NCBI GenBank assembly: GCA_005656395.1 | Contig: SRSI01000056.1 | Coordinates: 186,001 to 250,000 of the forward strand | DNA: 64,000 nucleotides | DNA from: Strongyloides papillosus | Taxonomy: Eukaryota > Nematoda > Chromadorea > Rhabditida > Strongyloididae | Reading direction: 5' to 3' | In this document: piece after piece, positions 1 through 10,340 of the stretch | Position numbering within the stretch: the stretch's first letter is position 1 | How the letters are laid out: every line of letters begins with the position of its first letter | Notes under the pieces: model-generated | Told to the model about the DNA's origin: nothing | Database searches by the model: none | Seen by the model: the letters and a program-made list of their open reading frames with translations, nothing else | Program-made: the position numbers and the translations under genes

Positions 1-406
1 ATGCATTGTTAATGGGATACACAATTTTACAATGATACTGGGAGCAGACGCAAAGTAGAGTTAACTTTATTCCAATAAAGATGGTCTCTGGCATACTTTG
101 TCATACAACGAATAGAGTGAATAAAGTAGAAAGAATTTGCGCGAACATTCTTTTTTTCGATGTACTGATAGTAGAATAAAAAAATGATGACGAAATTGTC
201 TTATATAGGCGAACTTTTTTTATTGTCAATTCATTTTACATTTTAACGTTTCTTATCAATCGTTTATTTCATATTATCGGAACATTAACTAATTTTTACT
301 ACATTTCAGATTCCATTTTTGCATTATTATTGCTAAAAAGGATCTCTCCTAATATTTTAACGTTGTATATACTACTGGTATTATATTGTAAATATAAATT
401 TTAACT
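1..406. other. Upstream intergenic region of MSH2, no gene seen
   Basis: No open frame of useful length is present on either strand. The first 130 bases are less AT-rich than the rest and could be the edge of a neighbouring gene cut by the window, but stops interrupt all frames. The last 200 bases are AT-rich and probably hold the MSH2 promoter; no specific element is recognised. Confidence 0.4.
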
Positions 407-3013
407 ATGGATGTTGAGGACGGCAATCTCAACGCAACCTTTAGACACATACTAAAGGAAAAACCACCCAATACAGCATACATCTTTGAAGACAAGGTTA
501 GTTACTCCTCTTCATTATTCATTTAAAAATTACTCTCGTTTCAGGATGGCTTTTACTTCTATGGCGACGATGCAATCTTGGCTTCAGAGCAGATCTTCGG
601 TACTGATAGTTTGATGGATTATATAAAGTTAGATAATAAGTCTGAGGAAGCAGTTGCAAGGTACTTCTTTGTCGCCAACCACTATGACAAAGTTGTACGG
701 GACCTTCTAATTCGCCTTCAGTACTCCGTCAAACACTACATCATCGAGGAAGGATGTGACTGGGATCTACTCTACGAGGGCACACCATTGGACCCAAACG
801 ACTTTGGATATATTGTCGGGGAGACTGCTCAGTTGGCTTCACTCTGTTCTACTATCTCGGTTAGACTCACCAACAACGGTCACTTTAATGAGTTGGTTGA
901 GGTCGCGTATTGCAGTACCAAGGATTATTCAATTTCAACTTTTGTTCTTCCGTATGATGTCAACTTCCAGAATTTGGAACACATTATAATTATTTTGGCT
1001 GTTAAAGAGGTCTTCGTTACTAAGGAAGACATGGGAGTTATACCGGATATATTTAAGAAGTTCCAATCTGTTCTAAACAAGATCCAAGTCCCTGTTAAGT
1101 TTTTGGAGGATGAAGGAAATCAGGAGGTCGAAGTCAAAGGAGCCAAGGACATTGTTACCAGAATGACCTCAAACACGGAGGAGATCGACCAACTCTCTGA
1201 TTCGATGATTATCAACCTCTACGTCCTCCTCAAGAATATGGACATCATTAAAGACTTCTCGGACCAGGCAGGCCTCTTATGCTACCGCAAATATCCTTTG
1301 AATAACTTCGTGGTCCTCGACTCTGCTGCAGTTGAAGCTCTGGAGCTATTTAATATCGTCACAAAGTCCTACTCCGCTGACGACAATAAAGGTACTGTCT
1401 TCTCTTTACTCAACCACTGCAGGACACCTAGTGGATGCAGGTTATTAGAGGAATGGCTTCGCAGGCCTTTGGTACATGTAAATATGGTGAATGAGAGACA
1501 CGATATTGTTGAGGCTGTACGTAATGAACCCTCTGTTAAGAATGTCCTTTATGAAAGTTTTCTACGTCGTGTTCCTGAGTGTATATCGATATCAAGGAGA
1601 TTGATTATCAAGAAAGGGACTTTGAGGGATTGCGTTGAGATATTCAGATTAGCTAAAAGTTTGTACAAGTTGTCGACTCACTTTGAACAACTTGCTTTAA
1701 CATCACCGAATTGTGGAGATTCAGTAAATTCTGTTCTCCAAAAGCCCCTTGAGGAAATAGAACAATCTCTCACTCATTTTGTTAAAGTTATTGGTAAAGT
1801 AGTTGACTTTGATGCTTTGATAAATTTTGGAGACTACAGAATAGCCCCAGATGTCGATGAATCATTGAGCGAGATAAATGTATTGATGGGAGACTTAGAA
1901 AGTAAGGCCAAGAGAGTATTTGAATCAGTACAGAAAGCCATCGACGACCCGTCACTTAAGATTGAGAGTGGCGAAAATGGATTCACATTGGCCATTAATC
2001 CTTCTGGAGCTGATTTGGTTGATAAGTCCAAGTACCATATCTTGAGGAACACAAAAGCCACGGGAGTTGTTTTTGTAACTGATGTCTTGGAGCAGATAAA
2101 TGAAGTATATGTTAACTGTCTAAAGGACTATAAGGAGCGAGAGTCATCTTATGTATTAAAAGTTCTTGAAATGGCGTACGACAATACTTCAACGATAAAC
2201 GCCATGTTCGATTTCGTCGCGCAGCTTGACGTCTTCGTATCACTTGCTGTTTTTGCCTCCTCAACTACTAAGAGTTTTGTTAGACCTAATATCTTGGAGC
2301 ACACTAATATAGAGGAGGAAAGAGTCTTGCAAATGACTCAACTTAGACACCCAGTCGTTGAGACCTCACCTAATGTCGAATTCATTCCTAATGATATCAA
2401 ATTATCATCTTACGAAGGTGTTGGTCCACGATTCGTTTTGATTACCGGTGCTAATATGGGTGGAAAGAGTACATTCTTACGTTCTGTAGCATTGGGTGTA
2501 CTTCTCGGACAAATTGGATGTCCTGTGCCTTGTAATGAAGCAATATACACAGCAGTCGATGGTATTTACACGAGAATTGGAGCTCGTGATTACCAGGACA
2601 AAGGAATCTCAACATTCATGGATGAGATGCTTGACTGCAGAAACATCGTCTATGGTGCTACACCTAATTCTTTGGTTGTAGTAGATGAACTTGGACGCGG
2701 CACTAGTACTTTTGATGGAATTGGATTGGCATATGCCGCTGCGGAGGAGTTGATTGAGAAAAATTGCTTTACTTTATATGCTACTCACTATGCTGAGTTA
2801 ACTGAACTTAAGGATAAGTACCCACATATTGTAGAGTGCCTTCGAGCCGATTGTGCCTACTCGGAGAGTGGGGAATTAATGTCTTTGTTTAAAATGGTAC
2901 CAGGAGTGACCAAAAAGTCATTTGGTCTTGATGTGGCAAGAACATTGAAACTACCTGAGGATTTCCTCCAACTCGCCTCTTCCTACTACCAAAGATTCTC
3001 AAATCATGTTTGA
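407..3013 (+). CDS. msh-2: DNA mismatch repair protein MSH2 (MutS homologue)
   Basis: This encodes the MutS-family ATPase that, paired with MSH6 in the nucleus, recognises mismatches and starts repair. Exons are 407-496 and 545-3013, joined in phase 0 by a 48-nt GT-AG intron. The product is 852 aa, close to the length usual for nematode MSH2. The ATG at 407 is chosen because it reads in frame into exon 1 and supplies the N-terminal mismatch-binding region. The ATPase domain is intact: Walker A GANMGGKST at about residues 665-673, Walker B with VVVDELGRGTSTFDG at about 741-755, and the ATHYAEL signature shortly after. The order and wording of the ATPase motifs fit MSH2 better than MSH3 to MSH6, and there is no MSH6-type N-terminal extension. 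No truncation or frameshift is seen. An AATAAA lies at 3132. ClpP follows 201 nt downstream on the same strand. Confidence 0.95.
497..544 (+). other. Short intron of MSH2 (48 nt)
   Basis: It begins GTTAGT and ends TTTCAG. Removing it joins codons for ...FEDK and DGFYFYG in phase 0. The small size matches the other introns in this window. Confidence 0.9.
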
Positions 3014-3131
3014 GATTAATTGTATTTATCTTTTTTTTTAAATTTTTGTATTTTAATATTGTAAATATGTGCTTTAATTTTTTTATTCGTGTATTTTGAA
3101 TTGTATATGTATACTTAAATATCATTTACCC

Positions 3132-3149
3132 AATAAATTTTCGTGCAGA
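3132..3149 (+). promoter_or_regulatory. Poly(A) signal and possible trans-splice acceptor between MSH2 and ClpP
   Basis: AATAAA at 3132-3137 is followed at once by TTTTCGTGCAG, a good acceptor-like sequence about 65 nt before the ClpP ATG. Nematode operons often show this pairing of 3'-end signal and spliced-leader acceptor. The role is inferred from spacing and composition only. Confidence 0.35.
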
Positions 3150-3214
3150 GATATGTTTTTATTTTGTGTGTTTTCTTATCAGATCATTATTATTAATTGG
3201 AAATTGTTTTTATA

Positions 3215-3950
3215 ATGAACGTTTTAGGAAAGTCATTTTTAAGTAAATCATGTGCCTTGTATAGGGGTCTCCAGACTTCGGTACAGAGATGTAGTGTACC
3301 TTTCGTCATTGAAAGTGAAGGGAGGATTGAGAGGACTTATGATATTTATTCGAGATTGATGAAAGATAGAATCATCCTTCTTATGGGACCTGTTAATGAT
3401 CATGTGTCTAGTGTTATTATTGCACAAATGTTGTTTTTGAATTGTGAGAATCCTACCAAACCAATTCATCTTTATATTAATAGTCCAGGTATTTAAAAAA
3501 TTTCTGTATTTCATTCTAAATACTATTTAAGGTGGATCAGTAACAGCTGGTTTGGGAATATATGATTGCATGCAATATATAACTGCACCAGTAGCCACAT
3601 GGTGTATTGGTCAGGCCTGTAGTATGGGTAGTTTATTACTTGCCGCTGGTGCCAAGGACATGAGAACAGCACTGCCAAACTCAAGAATAATGGTTCATCA
3701 ACCATCTGGAGGAGCTCAAGGTACAGCTTCAGATATTCTAATTTCTGCCAAAGAAATTGAATATCTCAGAACAAGGTTAAATGAAATCTATGTACACCAT
3801 ACAGGACAACCTTACAAAGTAATCTCAGAACGTTTGGATCGTGATTATTTCATGAGTGCACAAGAAGCATTAGAATTTGGTTTGGTTGACAAAGTTGAAC
3901 CTCACAGTGGATCTACACCATCTCTTGGAAGAAATAAGACTAAACATTAA
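3215..3950 (+). CDS. clpp-1: Mitochondrial ATP-dependent Clp protease proteolytic subunit
   Basis: ClpP is the serine peptidase that assembles with the ClpX unfoldase in the mitochondrial matrix to degrade unfolded proteins. Exons are 3215-3488 and 3532-3950, joined in phase 1 by a 43-nt intron; the product is 230 aa. The first 25 or so residues are basic and Ser/Cys-rich, as in a mitochondrial presequence. The catalytic triad is visible: Ser122 in QACSMGSLL, His147 in IMVHQPSGG and Asp196 in LDRDYF. The start at 3215 is the first ATG in frame; an upstream TTG in the same frame is not needed. Length and motifs match animal CLPP closely. It sits 201 nt after MSH2 and 94 nt before the phosphatase gene, all on one strand. 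Confidence 0.95.
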
Positions 3951-3973
3951 AATTTGAATATTATTGTGTTAAA

Positions 3974-3988
3974 AATAAAATTTTGTAG
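3974..3988 (+). promoter_or_regulatory. Poly(A) signal and possible trans-splice acceptor between ClpP and the PTP gene
   Basis: AATAAA at 3974 runs into TTTTGTAG ending at 3988. This is the only AG behind a T-run in the 94-nt gap before the phosphatase ATG at 4045. The layout repeats that between MSH2 and ClpP. The role is inferred. Confidence 0.35.
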
Positions 3989-4044
3989 TATAAATTATTA
4001 TTAAATTTCATGTATTTTTTTACCTTTACCTATATTATTTTTCC

Positions 4045-5340
4045 ATGGAAAGCTTATTCTCTTATTTAACTCCAAGGAGAAAGAAAAATAATAGGACAGT
4101 CACTGAAGCGGAAGAAGGGGACGTCACGAATACAATGGGGAACGAAAAGAACCATTACAATAATGAACATCATGATGGTAATCGGACTACAAGTGTACAT
4201 TTCAATAAGAATCTGACAGCATTTGTAAGGACAGCATGTGAGATAGGAGTTACCAATCTTGTGAAGGAGTTCCAGGAACTTCAATCATATGAGCAGAAAC
4301 ACATCAAAAGTCACAAGGCATTTGGGAAAAATATAAACAAATGTAGATATAAGGATATACTTTGTTATGATGACACACGGTTTATATTGAAAAAATCTAG
4401 GAATGATAATTTGGATTTTATACATGCTAATTATGTTGGATCGTCAAGGAAAAATTCTTATATCTGTACACAAGCACCTTTACCGGATACCGTAAAAGAC
4501 TTTTGGAGGATGGTTTGGCAGTCAAGAGCACGATCAGTTGTCATGTTATGTGAAATCATGGAGAATGGTAAAGTGAAATCCGAACAATATTGGCCAATAG
4601 ATAAAAGTGAAATTTTAAGAACAGGAAACATGCTTATAAAATTTTTAAATAAGTATGATTTTGAAAAAAATATTGTGAGGAGTAACCTTCTTTTGAAGAA
4701 AGGGAGAAGAGTGAGGCTTGTGGCTCATTATCAGTATTTTAAATGGCCAGATCGTGGTGTACCGAGTAATTATCTTGTGTGCTTACGATTAATGAAGAAA
4801 GTCACGAAGAAGTTTCCTGTTATTGTTCACTGTAGTGCTGGGATTGGGAGGACGGGAACTGTCGTATGCCTGGATGATATGATTACAAAACTATCGAAAC
4901 CGGGAGGATGCCTTCGTATGAAGAATGCTTTATTGGAGTATAGGCAATATAGATACGGAATTGTGCAAACAGAGGTTAGTTAATTTGAATATAATATTTT
5001 TATAAATAAAATTTTTTAGGTACAATACTTGTTCATTCACAGGGTTCTGATGACATTAGCAATTCAAAAGAATCTTATTTCCATGAATGAAATTGCTCAA
5101 TTTATCAAACTTTATGATATCGTCATGAGCAAGTTATGTGAAAATCCAGCTCAAAAAGCGGAGCAATTAATGCAAACACAAGAAGAACACACAATCTTAG
5201 AAAAGATGGAACAAGTATCTGAAGTAACTCTTGAGGAAGTTTCTGCTGTGCCATTTGATGATGATATGAAGAAGAAAAATAATAAGGGATCGAGGAATAA
5301 TAGTTTCAGTGATTCGGAGAGAAATAATGGGGAAAACTAA
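4045..5340 (+). CDS. Non-receptor protein tyrosine phosphatase, nematode type
   Basis: This is a classical PTP, removing phosphate from phosphotyrosine. Exons are 4045-4974 and 5020-5340, joined in phase 0 by a 45-nt intron that falls between QTE and VQYLF; the product is 416 aa. A basic, Asn-rich N-terminal tail of about 75 residues precedes one PTP domain. The domain shows the phosphotyrosine-pocket region (YVGSSRKNSYICTQAPL, about 131-149), the WPD loop with general acid Asp236, the signature loop VHCSAGIGRTGT with catalytic Cys263, and the Q-loop QTEVQY at the exon junction. The C-terminal tail of about 60 residues is acidic then Lys/Asn-rich and looks disordered. No signal peptide or membrane segment is seen, so a cytosolic enzyme is expected. 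All key residues are present. Nematodes have many such small PTPs, often germline or sperm expressed, so orthology cannot be fixed here. Confidence 0.9.
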
Positions 5341-5688
5341 AGTACAAAAGAAGAAACTAGAATTACATTGTATTGTTCCCGAGATTCCCCATGGTCTATG
5401 CTAACATTTTGCCTACATGCAATTTATGATGTTGCACGTGGTTCCTTTTATAATAATAATAAAATACACAAATTAATACTAATAATATATATGATACGCT
5501 TTTTCAACTTGAATTTACACTTTAATATATGATTAAAATTAAATATTATAAATTTTGAAAGTATGACTATTAACAATAAACAACTTTATTTAGTATTAAG
5601 ATAGTACGTTGAACAAGTATACTACTATTACAATGAGAAACCCTATATATATTAATAGACACTAATAACAATAACCAATATATGAAAT
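5341..5688. other. Convergent intergenic region
   Basis: This is the 348-bp gap between the 3' ends of the phosphatase (+) and bL20m (-). It holds an AATAAA at about 5457 on the + strand and a TTTATT at about 5585 that reads AATAAA on the - strand. Both probably serve as 3'-end signals. No other feature is seen. Confidence 0.5.
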
Positions 5689-6343
5689 CTAAAATTCTTC
5701 TTCAGTTATCTTCCTTGGTTTAAATTTATGATCTTCATATGGTCCTTTAGGATAAACTCTTCCTAGTGGATATGGTGTACGAATGAAATTACTGAAAATC
5801 TCCACATCATCTAATTCATCTCCGACAACAAGAGTCTTCTTATCTTGCAATAAATTCACTTTCTTTGCTAATGCGGTTATGCTCTAAAAAATTTTTAACA
5901 ATTAACATTAAAAATTAACATACCTGAAAAGATCTTGGTTCATAAATAGCCAATTGTGATAAAACAACATTATCCAACAAAATATGTGATTTACTTAAAG
6001 AATTTTTAAAATTAGGGTAGTCAAAATTATGTTCTTTGAGAGCTGTGGAGACACGTTGTTCTGCATGAAAATGATTCAATCTCACTTCATCTTGTCTTTG
6101 CATCGACATATAATGGAAAACTTTATTCAATTTACGGTATGCACCCTTAACTGCATTTCTTTCACTTCCGTATTGCCACTAAAAATGTATTTATGGGGAA
6201 ATGTAAAATTTTTTTAAACATACTGCAGTAAATCGTGCCAATTTCTCACGACTCTTCCATTTATCTGCTTTCGGTATTGTATGGTATGGATCAAAGGGAC
6301 TGTTAAGTATTCTGCGAAGATTAGATACACCAGATAACTTCAT
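5689..6343 (-). CDS. mrpl-20: Mitochondrial large ribosomal subunit protein bL20m
   Basis: This is predicted to be the mitochondrial homologue of bacterial ribosomal protein L20, which binds the large-subunit rRNA and is needed for its assembly. The three exons on the - strand are 6343-6224, 6178-5924 and 5883-5689, separated by introns of 45 and 40 nt (GTATGT...TAG), all in phase 0; the product is 189 aa. The middle exon holds the L20-like core: a basic helix (GAYRKLNKVFHYMS) followed by an alpha-helical region with a Tyr-Pro-Asn-Phe turn and a hydrophobic stretch ending in QLAIYEPRSF. This resembles the bacterial pattern of a long basic helix then the IARINAAAR...YSRF...LADLA segment. The N-terminus is basic and could act as an import signal. 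The acidic to basic C-terminal tail of about 50 residues is longer than in bacteria. The family call is by eye from the core; gene structure is well supported by frame and splice sites. Confidence 0.7.
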
Positions 6344-6573
6344 GACTATTAATATAAGATCTCAAGAAATGAGAAAAAGGAAGTTAACCTTCAAAAATTG
6401 GTTACTTATATACGATATGTCGTTTCAAGATATGATCATTGTTGATAACCGTCATTGTTCATCAAAATATAAATTTGGTGTAAAGGATATCATTCTAACA
6501 CATTAAAAAAACTCTTCTTGCATTTTGTTACATCTCAACAACCTATGCAAATATTTTTTTTCAAATTAACTAT

Positions 6574-6840
6574 TTATACAATAATTTCTAAGCTAAATAT
6601 AATCTCTAAAGTTTCTTCACCTGATAAAAATAGATTTGTTTGGTTGTTACTTCTATAATTGTAATATTTGTGTTTGCTATTATCTAATTTGGCGGTACCA
6701 AGTTGTTGGTGGTGGAATACAGATAAATTTATGAAAAGGTAAATGATTAAAAATATGATTTTTACGATTTTTTTTCTTTTTTGAAGAGAATGATAGAAGT
6801 TTTTTAATGCCAACATTATAAATAAAATTTTTTTGAACAA
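6574..6840 (-). CDS. Doubtful small ORF, possibly a secreted or membrane peptide
   Basis: This open frame of 88 codons starts with ATG and has two hydrophobic stretches (residues 4-12 and 28-41) followed by a polar, Asn/Lys/Tyr-rich half. It is not recognised. Such frames arise by chance in AT-rich DNA, but the polar half has a more gene-like composition than the surroundings. It lies upstream of bL20m on the same strand. No splice evidence is seen. Confidence 0.18.
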   Translation of the reverse strand: MFKKILFIMLALKNFYHSLQKRKKIVKIIFLIIYLFINLSVFHHQQLGTAKLDNSKHKYYNYRSNNQTNLFLSGEETLEIIFSLEIIV

Positions 6841-6850
6841 ACAATCATTA

Positions 6851-6926
6851 TTATATATACATATATATACGTATATACATATATATATTTATAAATATAT
6901 ATATATATATTTTGTATATATATATG
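6851..6926. repeat. AT microsatellite
   Basis: This is an imperfect TA/ATAC dinucleotide-type run, interrupted by short A/T changes. Confidence 0.8.
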
Positions 6927-6960
6927 ACATGAAAGTATCTCTACTTTGCAAAAAATTTTC

Positions 6961-7093
6961 TTGTATAGCTATAGAAGATACTTTATAGTGTCAAAACTAT
7001 ACAATGTTGTATAGCTATACCACACTATACAGCTTAGATTGTCGTATAGCTATACAATTCTATATAGCTAGCTATATAGTTGTATAGGCTATC
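6961..7093. repeat. Cluster of GTATAGCTATAC palindromes
   Basis: The 12-mer palindrome GTATAGCTATAC occurs intact twice (about 7012 and 7043). Partial copies are present at about 6963, 7063 (TATATAGCTAGCTATATAG) and 7081. Each copy is self-complementary, so the segment can form several alternative hairpins. The function is unknown. Confidence 0.7.
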
Positions 7094-7578
7094 TATATGC
7101 AGAGTGGAAATATAAATATAATAATCTATTACTTTAAAAACACGTTTCATGTTTATATGGAATACACAAGCATTAGTGTCTCAAAATAGCTATCAAATTA
7201 TATATATTTTTACTAAAATGTTTATGATAAAAATATGGTTATTTAGGCTGGAACAGTTTTTACGTCCTGTAAATTGTCGTGTAAAAGTCTGGTAACTTTT
7301 ATATTATTTTTCATAATTTTTTAATTCATAAAATTTGGTGGTTTTTAAGATAAATATTAGTCAAACCTTTAATTTTATACCAAATTTGAACTTATAAGAT
7401 TAGGAAAACACTTTGATCATTAAAAAAGTACAATAAAAGTAATATTACTTATAATTATTTTTTATATCATTAAAATTATTCGTGAAGCGATCAAAAATAA
7501 AAGCCTTTTTAAAAAAAATATTTATTTATATACACATGTGATTAATTATTTAGTTTATTTTGCCTTTAGAAATTACTA

Positions 7579-8874
7579 ATGGATACTAGTTGTTCTCATA
7601 CAACAATCTGCAAGAACAATACAATGGAAATGAATGGAGTATCAAGTCCTTCAAAACAATTTGACTACTTTATTTATGAAGAGATATTAGATAGTGCAAA
7701 TAATGACATCAAAAGGTTAAAAGATGAAATGACTTTGAAGTGTAAAGAAATTGCCGATCATCAGAAGAATGATAAAATAAATGTTGGTGCATTGGAGAAT
7801 TACAATAATAGTGCTAGTAATGTACTGAAGACAAATATATTGGAGAAGAAACTTTTTATGACTACGAACTCACAAGAAAATCAACAACAAGAGGGAAATA
7901 GGATTGGGAGGAAGAGGACATTCGAGGAAATTAATGATACTCCTTCTTATGTAGATCGTATGTTTTTGAAAAATTTTCTTTTTTATTTGTATAAATAATT
8001 TTCAGCTCCAAATAGTATCCAAGCTTTATTATCCAGTAACTTTTTAAACTTTCCTGACATTAATAACCAAAATACAAGTACATATGAAGAATCTAATGAT
8101 TACGATAACTCAAGTGTTTTAAAATGTATTAAAGAATTAGTACATGGGCAAAGATTACTCATGGATAAAATTGACAGTATTCACAAAAGACAAGACATAT
8201 TAGAGAATCAATTATCAAACATTGAAGAAATGATTGGAGATGCTACAAGAAGTCTGTTTAATAGACGATTTGATAAAGATTCCCTAACTTCAAATGTCTC
8301 TAAATATGAAATGAAGATAAACAAAAAAAGAGTTAGGATTGATATGACAAGTATGGATGTCATTAAAAGTTTTGTAATGAAAAATAGACAAGATATGAAA
8401 GAGGTAACAATTACTTTATTTATAATTATATATTTTTAGAAAGAAACATTAAATCTCGCATTGATAAATTTTTTGGATTGTTATTTAGATAAAGACATAT
8501 ATACATTGATTGGAACACCAAAAGAGTTTGCCCGAAAGGTTGTTGATCAATTAATGACAGCTGACCAACAACTGAGGCACAAGTTTTCATACTCGTTTGA
8601 AAAGAGATCCAAAAGAGTTGGTCTAAGAGAGGACATCAAAAACGATGTAATTAACAGTATTTTATATGCCGGAGCAAGTATTTTAGTTAAAGAACAATTG
8701 CCTTTATATTTTACACATGCATTTGAAGGGATAAATAGTAGAGCTTCGAATTGGAGCAAGACTGGTAAATGTCATACAATGATGCACCCGGAGTTGAATG
8801 AAGTTTATTTTCACAATATTGATGTTGGTGTAACAAATGATGAGGGAAAGGAAGAGTATGATGAATATCACTAG
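7579..8874 (+). CDS. Uncharacterised coiled-coil protein, possible BEN-like C-terminal domain
   Basis: I do not recognise this gene with confidence. Exons are 7579-7957, 8006-8403 and 8440-8874, with introns of 48 and 36 nt in phases 1 and 0; the product is 403 aa. No signal peptide or membrane segment is seen. Residues about 35-55 and 165-205 look like coiled coils, separated by a Ser/Asn-rich linker. Residues about 275-375 form a globular basic domain with the pattern FARKVVDQLM...LRHKFSY...KRSKRVGL...INSILY...FEGINSRASN. That layout recalls BEN domains (hydrophobic helix, basic loop, a Leu-led helix, then a W/F..xIN.+CR-like end), which bind DNA or chromatin partners, but the match is weak. 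The C-terminus is acidic. Splice sites and frame are consistent throughout, so the gene looks intact. Confidence 0.75.
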
Positions 8875-9068
8875 TCTTTTTTTTGGTACAATATGTAAAA
8901 ATTCACTAATATTCTATACTAATAAATATAATTTATATTCTATTTTAAAATTATCCGATTCACATTACTATCTAGAATAGTTATATTTTTGTAATGTTTT
9001 TCATCTTTCTAGTCATATCTAATATAAACTTTTTTTCTGAAGAAACGGGATCCGTTTCAAATGTGCCA

Positions 9069-9201
9069 ACCGAGGGTAGAACGAATTTAATTGTGTTTAT
9101 TGTTTCCTGTGTTTTTTTCTTATAAAAGATGTTAAAAACATAATATCTTCCCCGTATATATAAACACATGCCTGATCTGGTCATGCTTTTCTACCCTCGG
9201 T
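9069..9201. repeat. Nested inverted 13-mers in left foldback arm
   Basis: ACCGAGGGTAGAA at 9069-9081 and its exact complement TTCTACCCTCGGT at 9189-9201 bracket about 107 bp. The enclosed sequence includes TATATATA and TTATAAAAG stretches that could act as TATA-like boxes on either strand. The right arm carries the same structure at 10112-10244. Confidence 0.8.
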
Positions 9202-10111
9202 GCGCCGTTTTAAACACAATCTTTAATAAACATCCCAGATTAATTTTCCCTTTTAGAATGTTTTTTTCTTGTGCAAAATTTAATACTTTAAAGATAAGTA
9301 ATTGATTACTTTATTTTACAACAAAAGGTATACAATTATAAAAACCCACTTTAATGATAAAGACATTCAATTTCAAAATGTTTTGAGTTCATTTTTTAAA
9401 TTAAATTGAATTTAAAAATTTCCTACATATTATAATTTCATCAAATTCAACTTTGGAATGATGGAAGTTATATGAATATTAAAATGAATGACAATTACAG
9501 ACAAAAAACTTTAACATTTTTACTTTTACCTAATATTCTTGATCAAATTATAAGACCTCCGTATATTAGAAATTATTAATTTTGAAATAATATAAAATTT
9601 TGATAGAAAAAATAAATGTATAAATTTATATGCGAAATATCTCAGAGACATTAGACACTTTTAAAGGAAATAATGATATTGATGTTCATATAAAGTAATT
9701 GAAATTTTCTCAGAAAAAAAGATATTGAAAAAAATGACAAATAAAATTAATCTTTTTGAAACCAAATGATAATAATTGATAAACTAATTTTTGACTTCAT
9801 TATACTAATGAGAGATTATAATTTAATAATTTCTTTAAAAAAAAACATAAAATTATAAGTCTATCTAGTTTGGAAATTTATTTTATTCATTCCTAATCAA
9901 CTTGATACATATTGTAGACTCAATTTTATGATTTTTTTATAAGTGATTTTACAATGTGAAAAAAATGATTATGATAATACAAACCTATGATTAAAAAATT
10001 CATTTAATCAGGTTGTATATCTTTTTAATCATTATTTTTCGATATATGTAAACATTCTAAAAGGGAAAATTTATGTGGGATGTTTATTAAAGATTGTGTT
10101 TAGAACGGCGC

Positions 10112-10244
10112 ACCGAGGGTAGAAAAGCATGACCAGATCAGGCATGTGTTTATATATACGGGGAAGATATTATGTTTTTAACATCTTTTATAAGAAAAAA
10201 ACACAGGAAACAATAAACACAATTAAATTCGTTCTACCCTCGGT
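10112..10244. repeat. Nested inverted 13-mers in right foldback arm
   Basis: This mirrors the structure in the left arm, with the 13-mers at 10112-10124 and 10232-10244. Both pairs are perfectly conserved between arms. Confidence 0.8.
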
Positions 10245-10340
10245 TGGCACATTTGAAACGGATCCCGTTTCTTCAGAAAAAATGTTTATATTAGATATGA
10301 CTAGAAAGATGAAAAACATTACAAAAATATAACTATTCTA

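Larger units (their letters stand above)
6344..7578. other. AT-rich intergenic region with microsatellite and palindrome cluster
   Basis: The region separates bL20m (-) from the next gene (+). It contains an AT microsatellite at 6851-6926 and the GTATAGCTATAC palindrome cluster at 6961-7093. A - strand frame of 88 codons (6574-6840) is listed separately with low confidence. The rest shows nothing recognisable. Confidence 0.5.

Noticed and set aside
8981..9184. 67-codon frame in each foldback arm as a real gene
   Set aside because: The near identity of the two frames follows from the arm identity at DNA level; no domain, splice site or composition supports coding.
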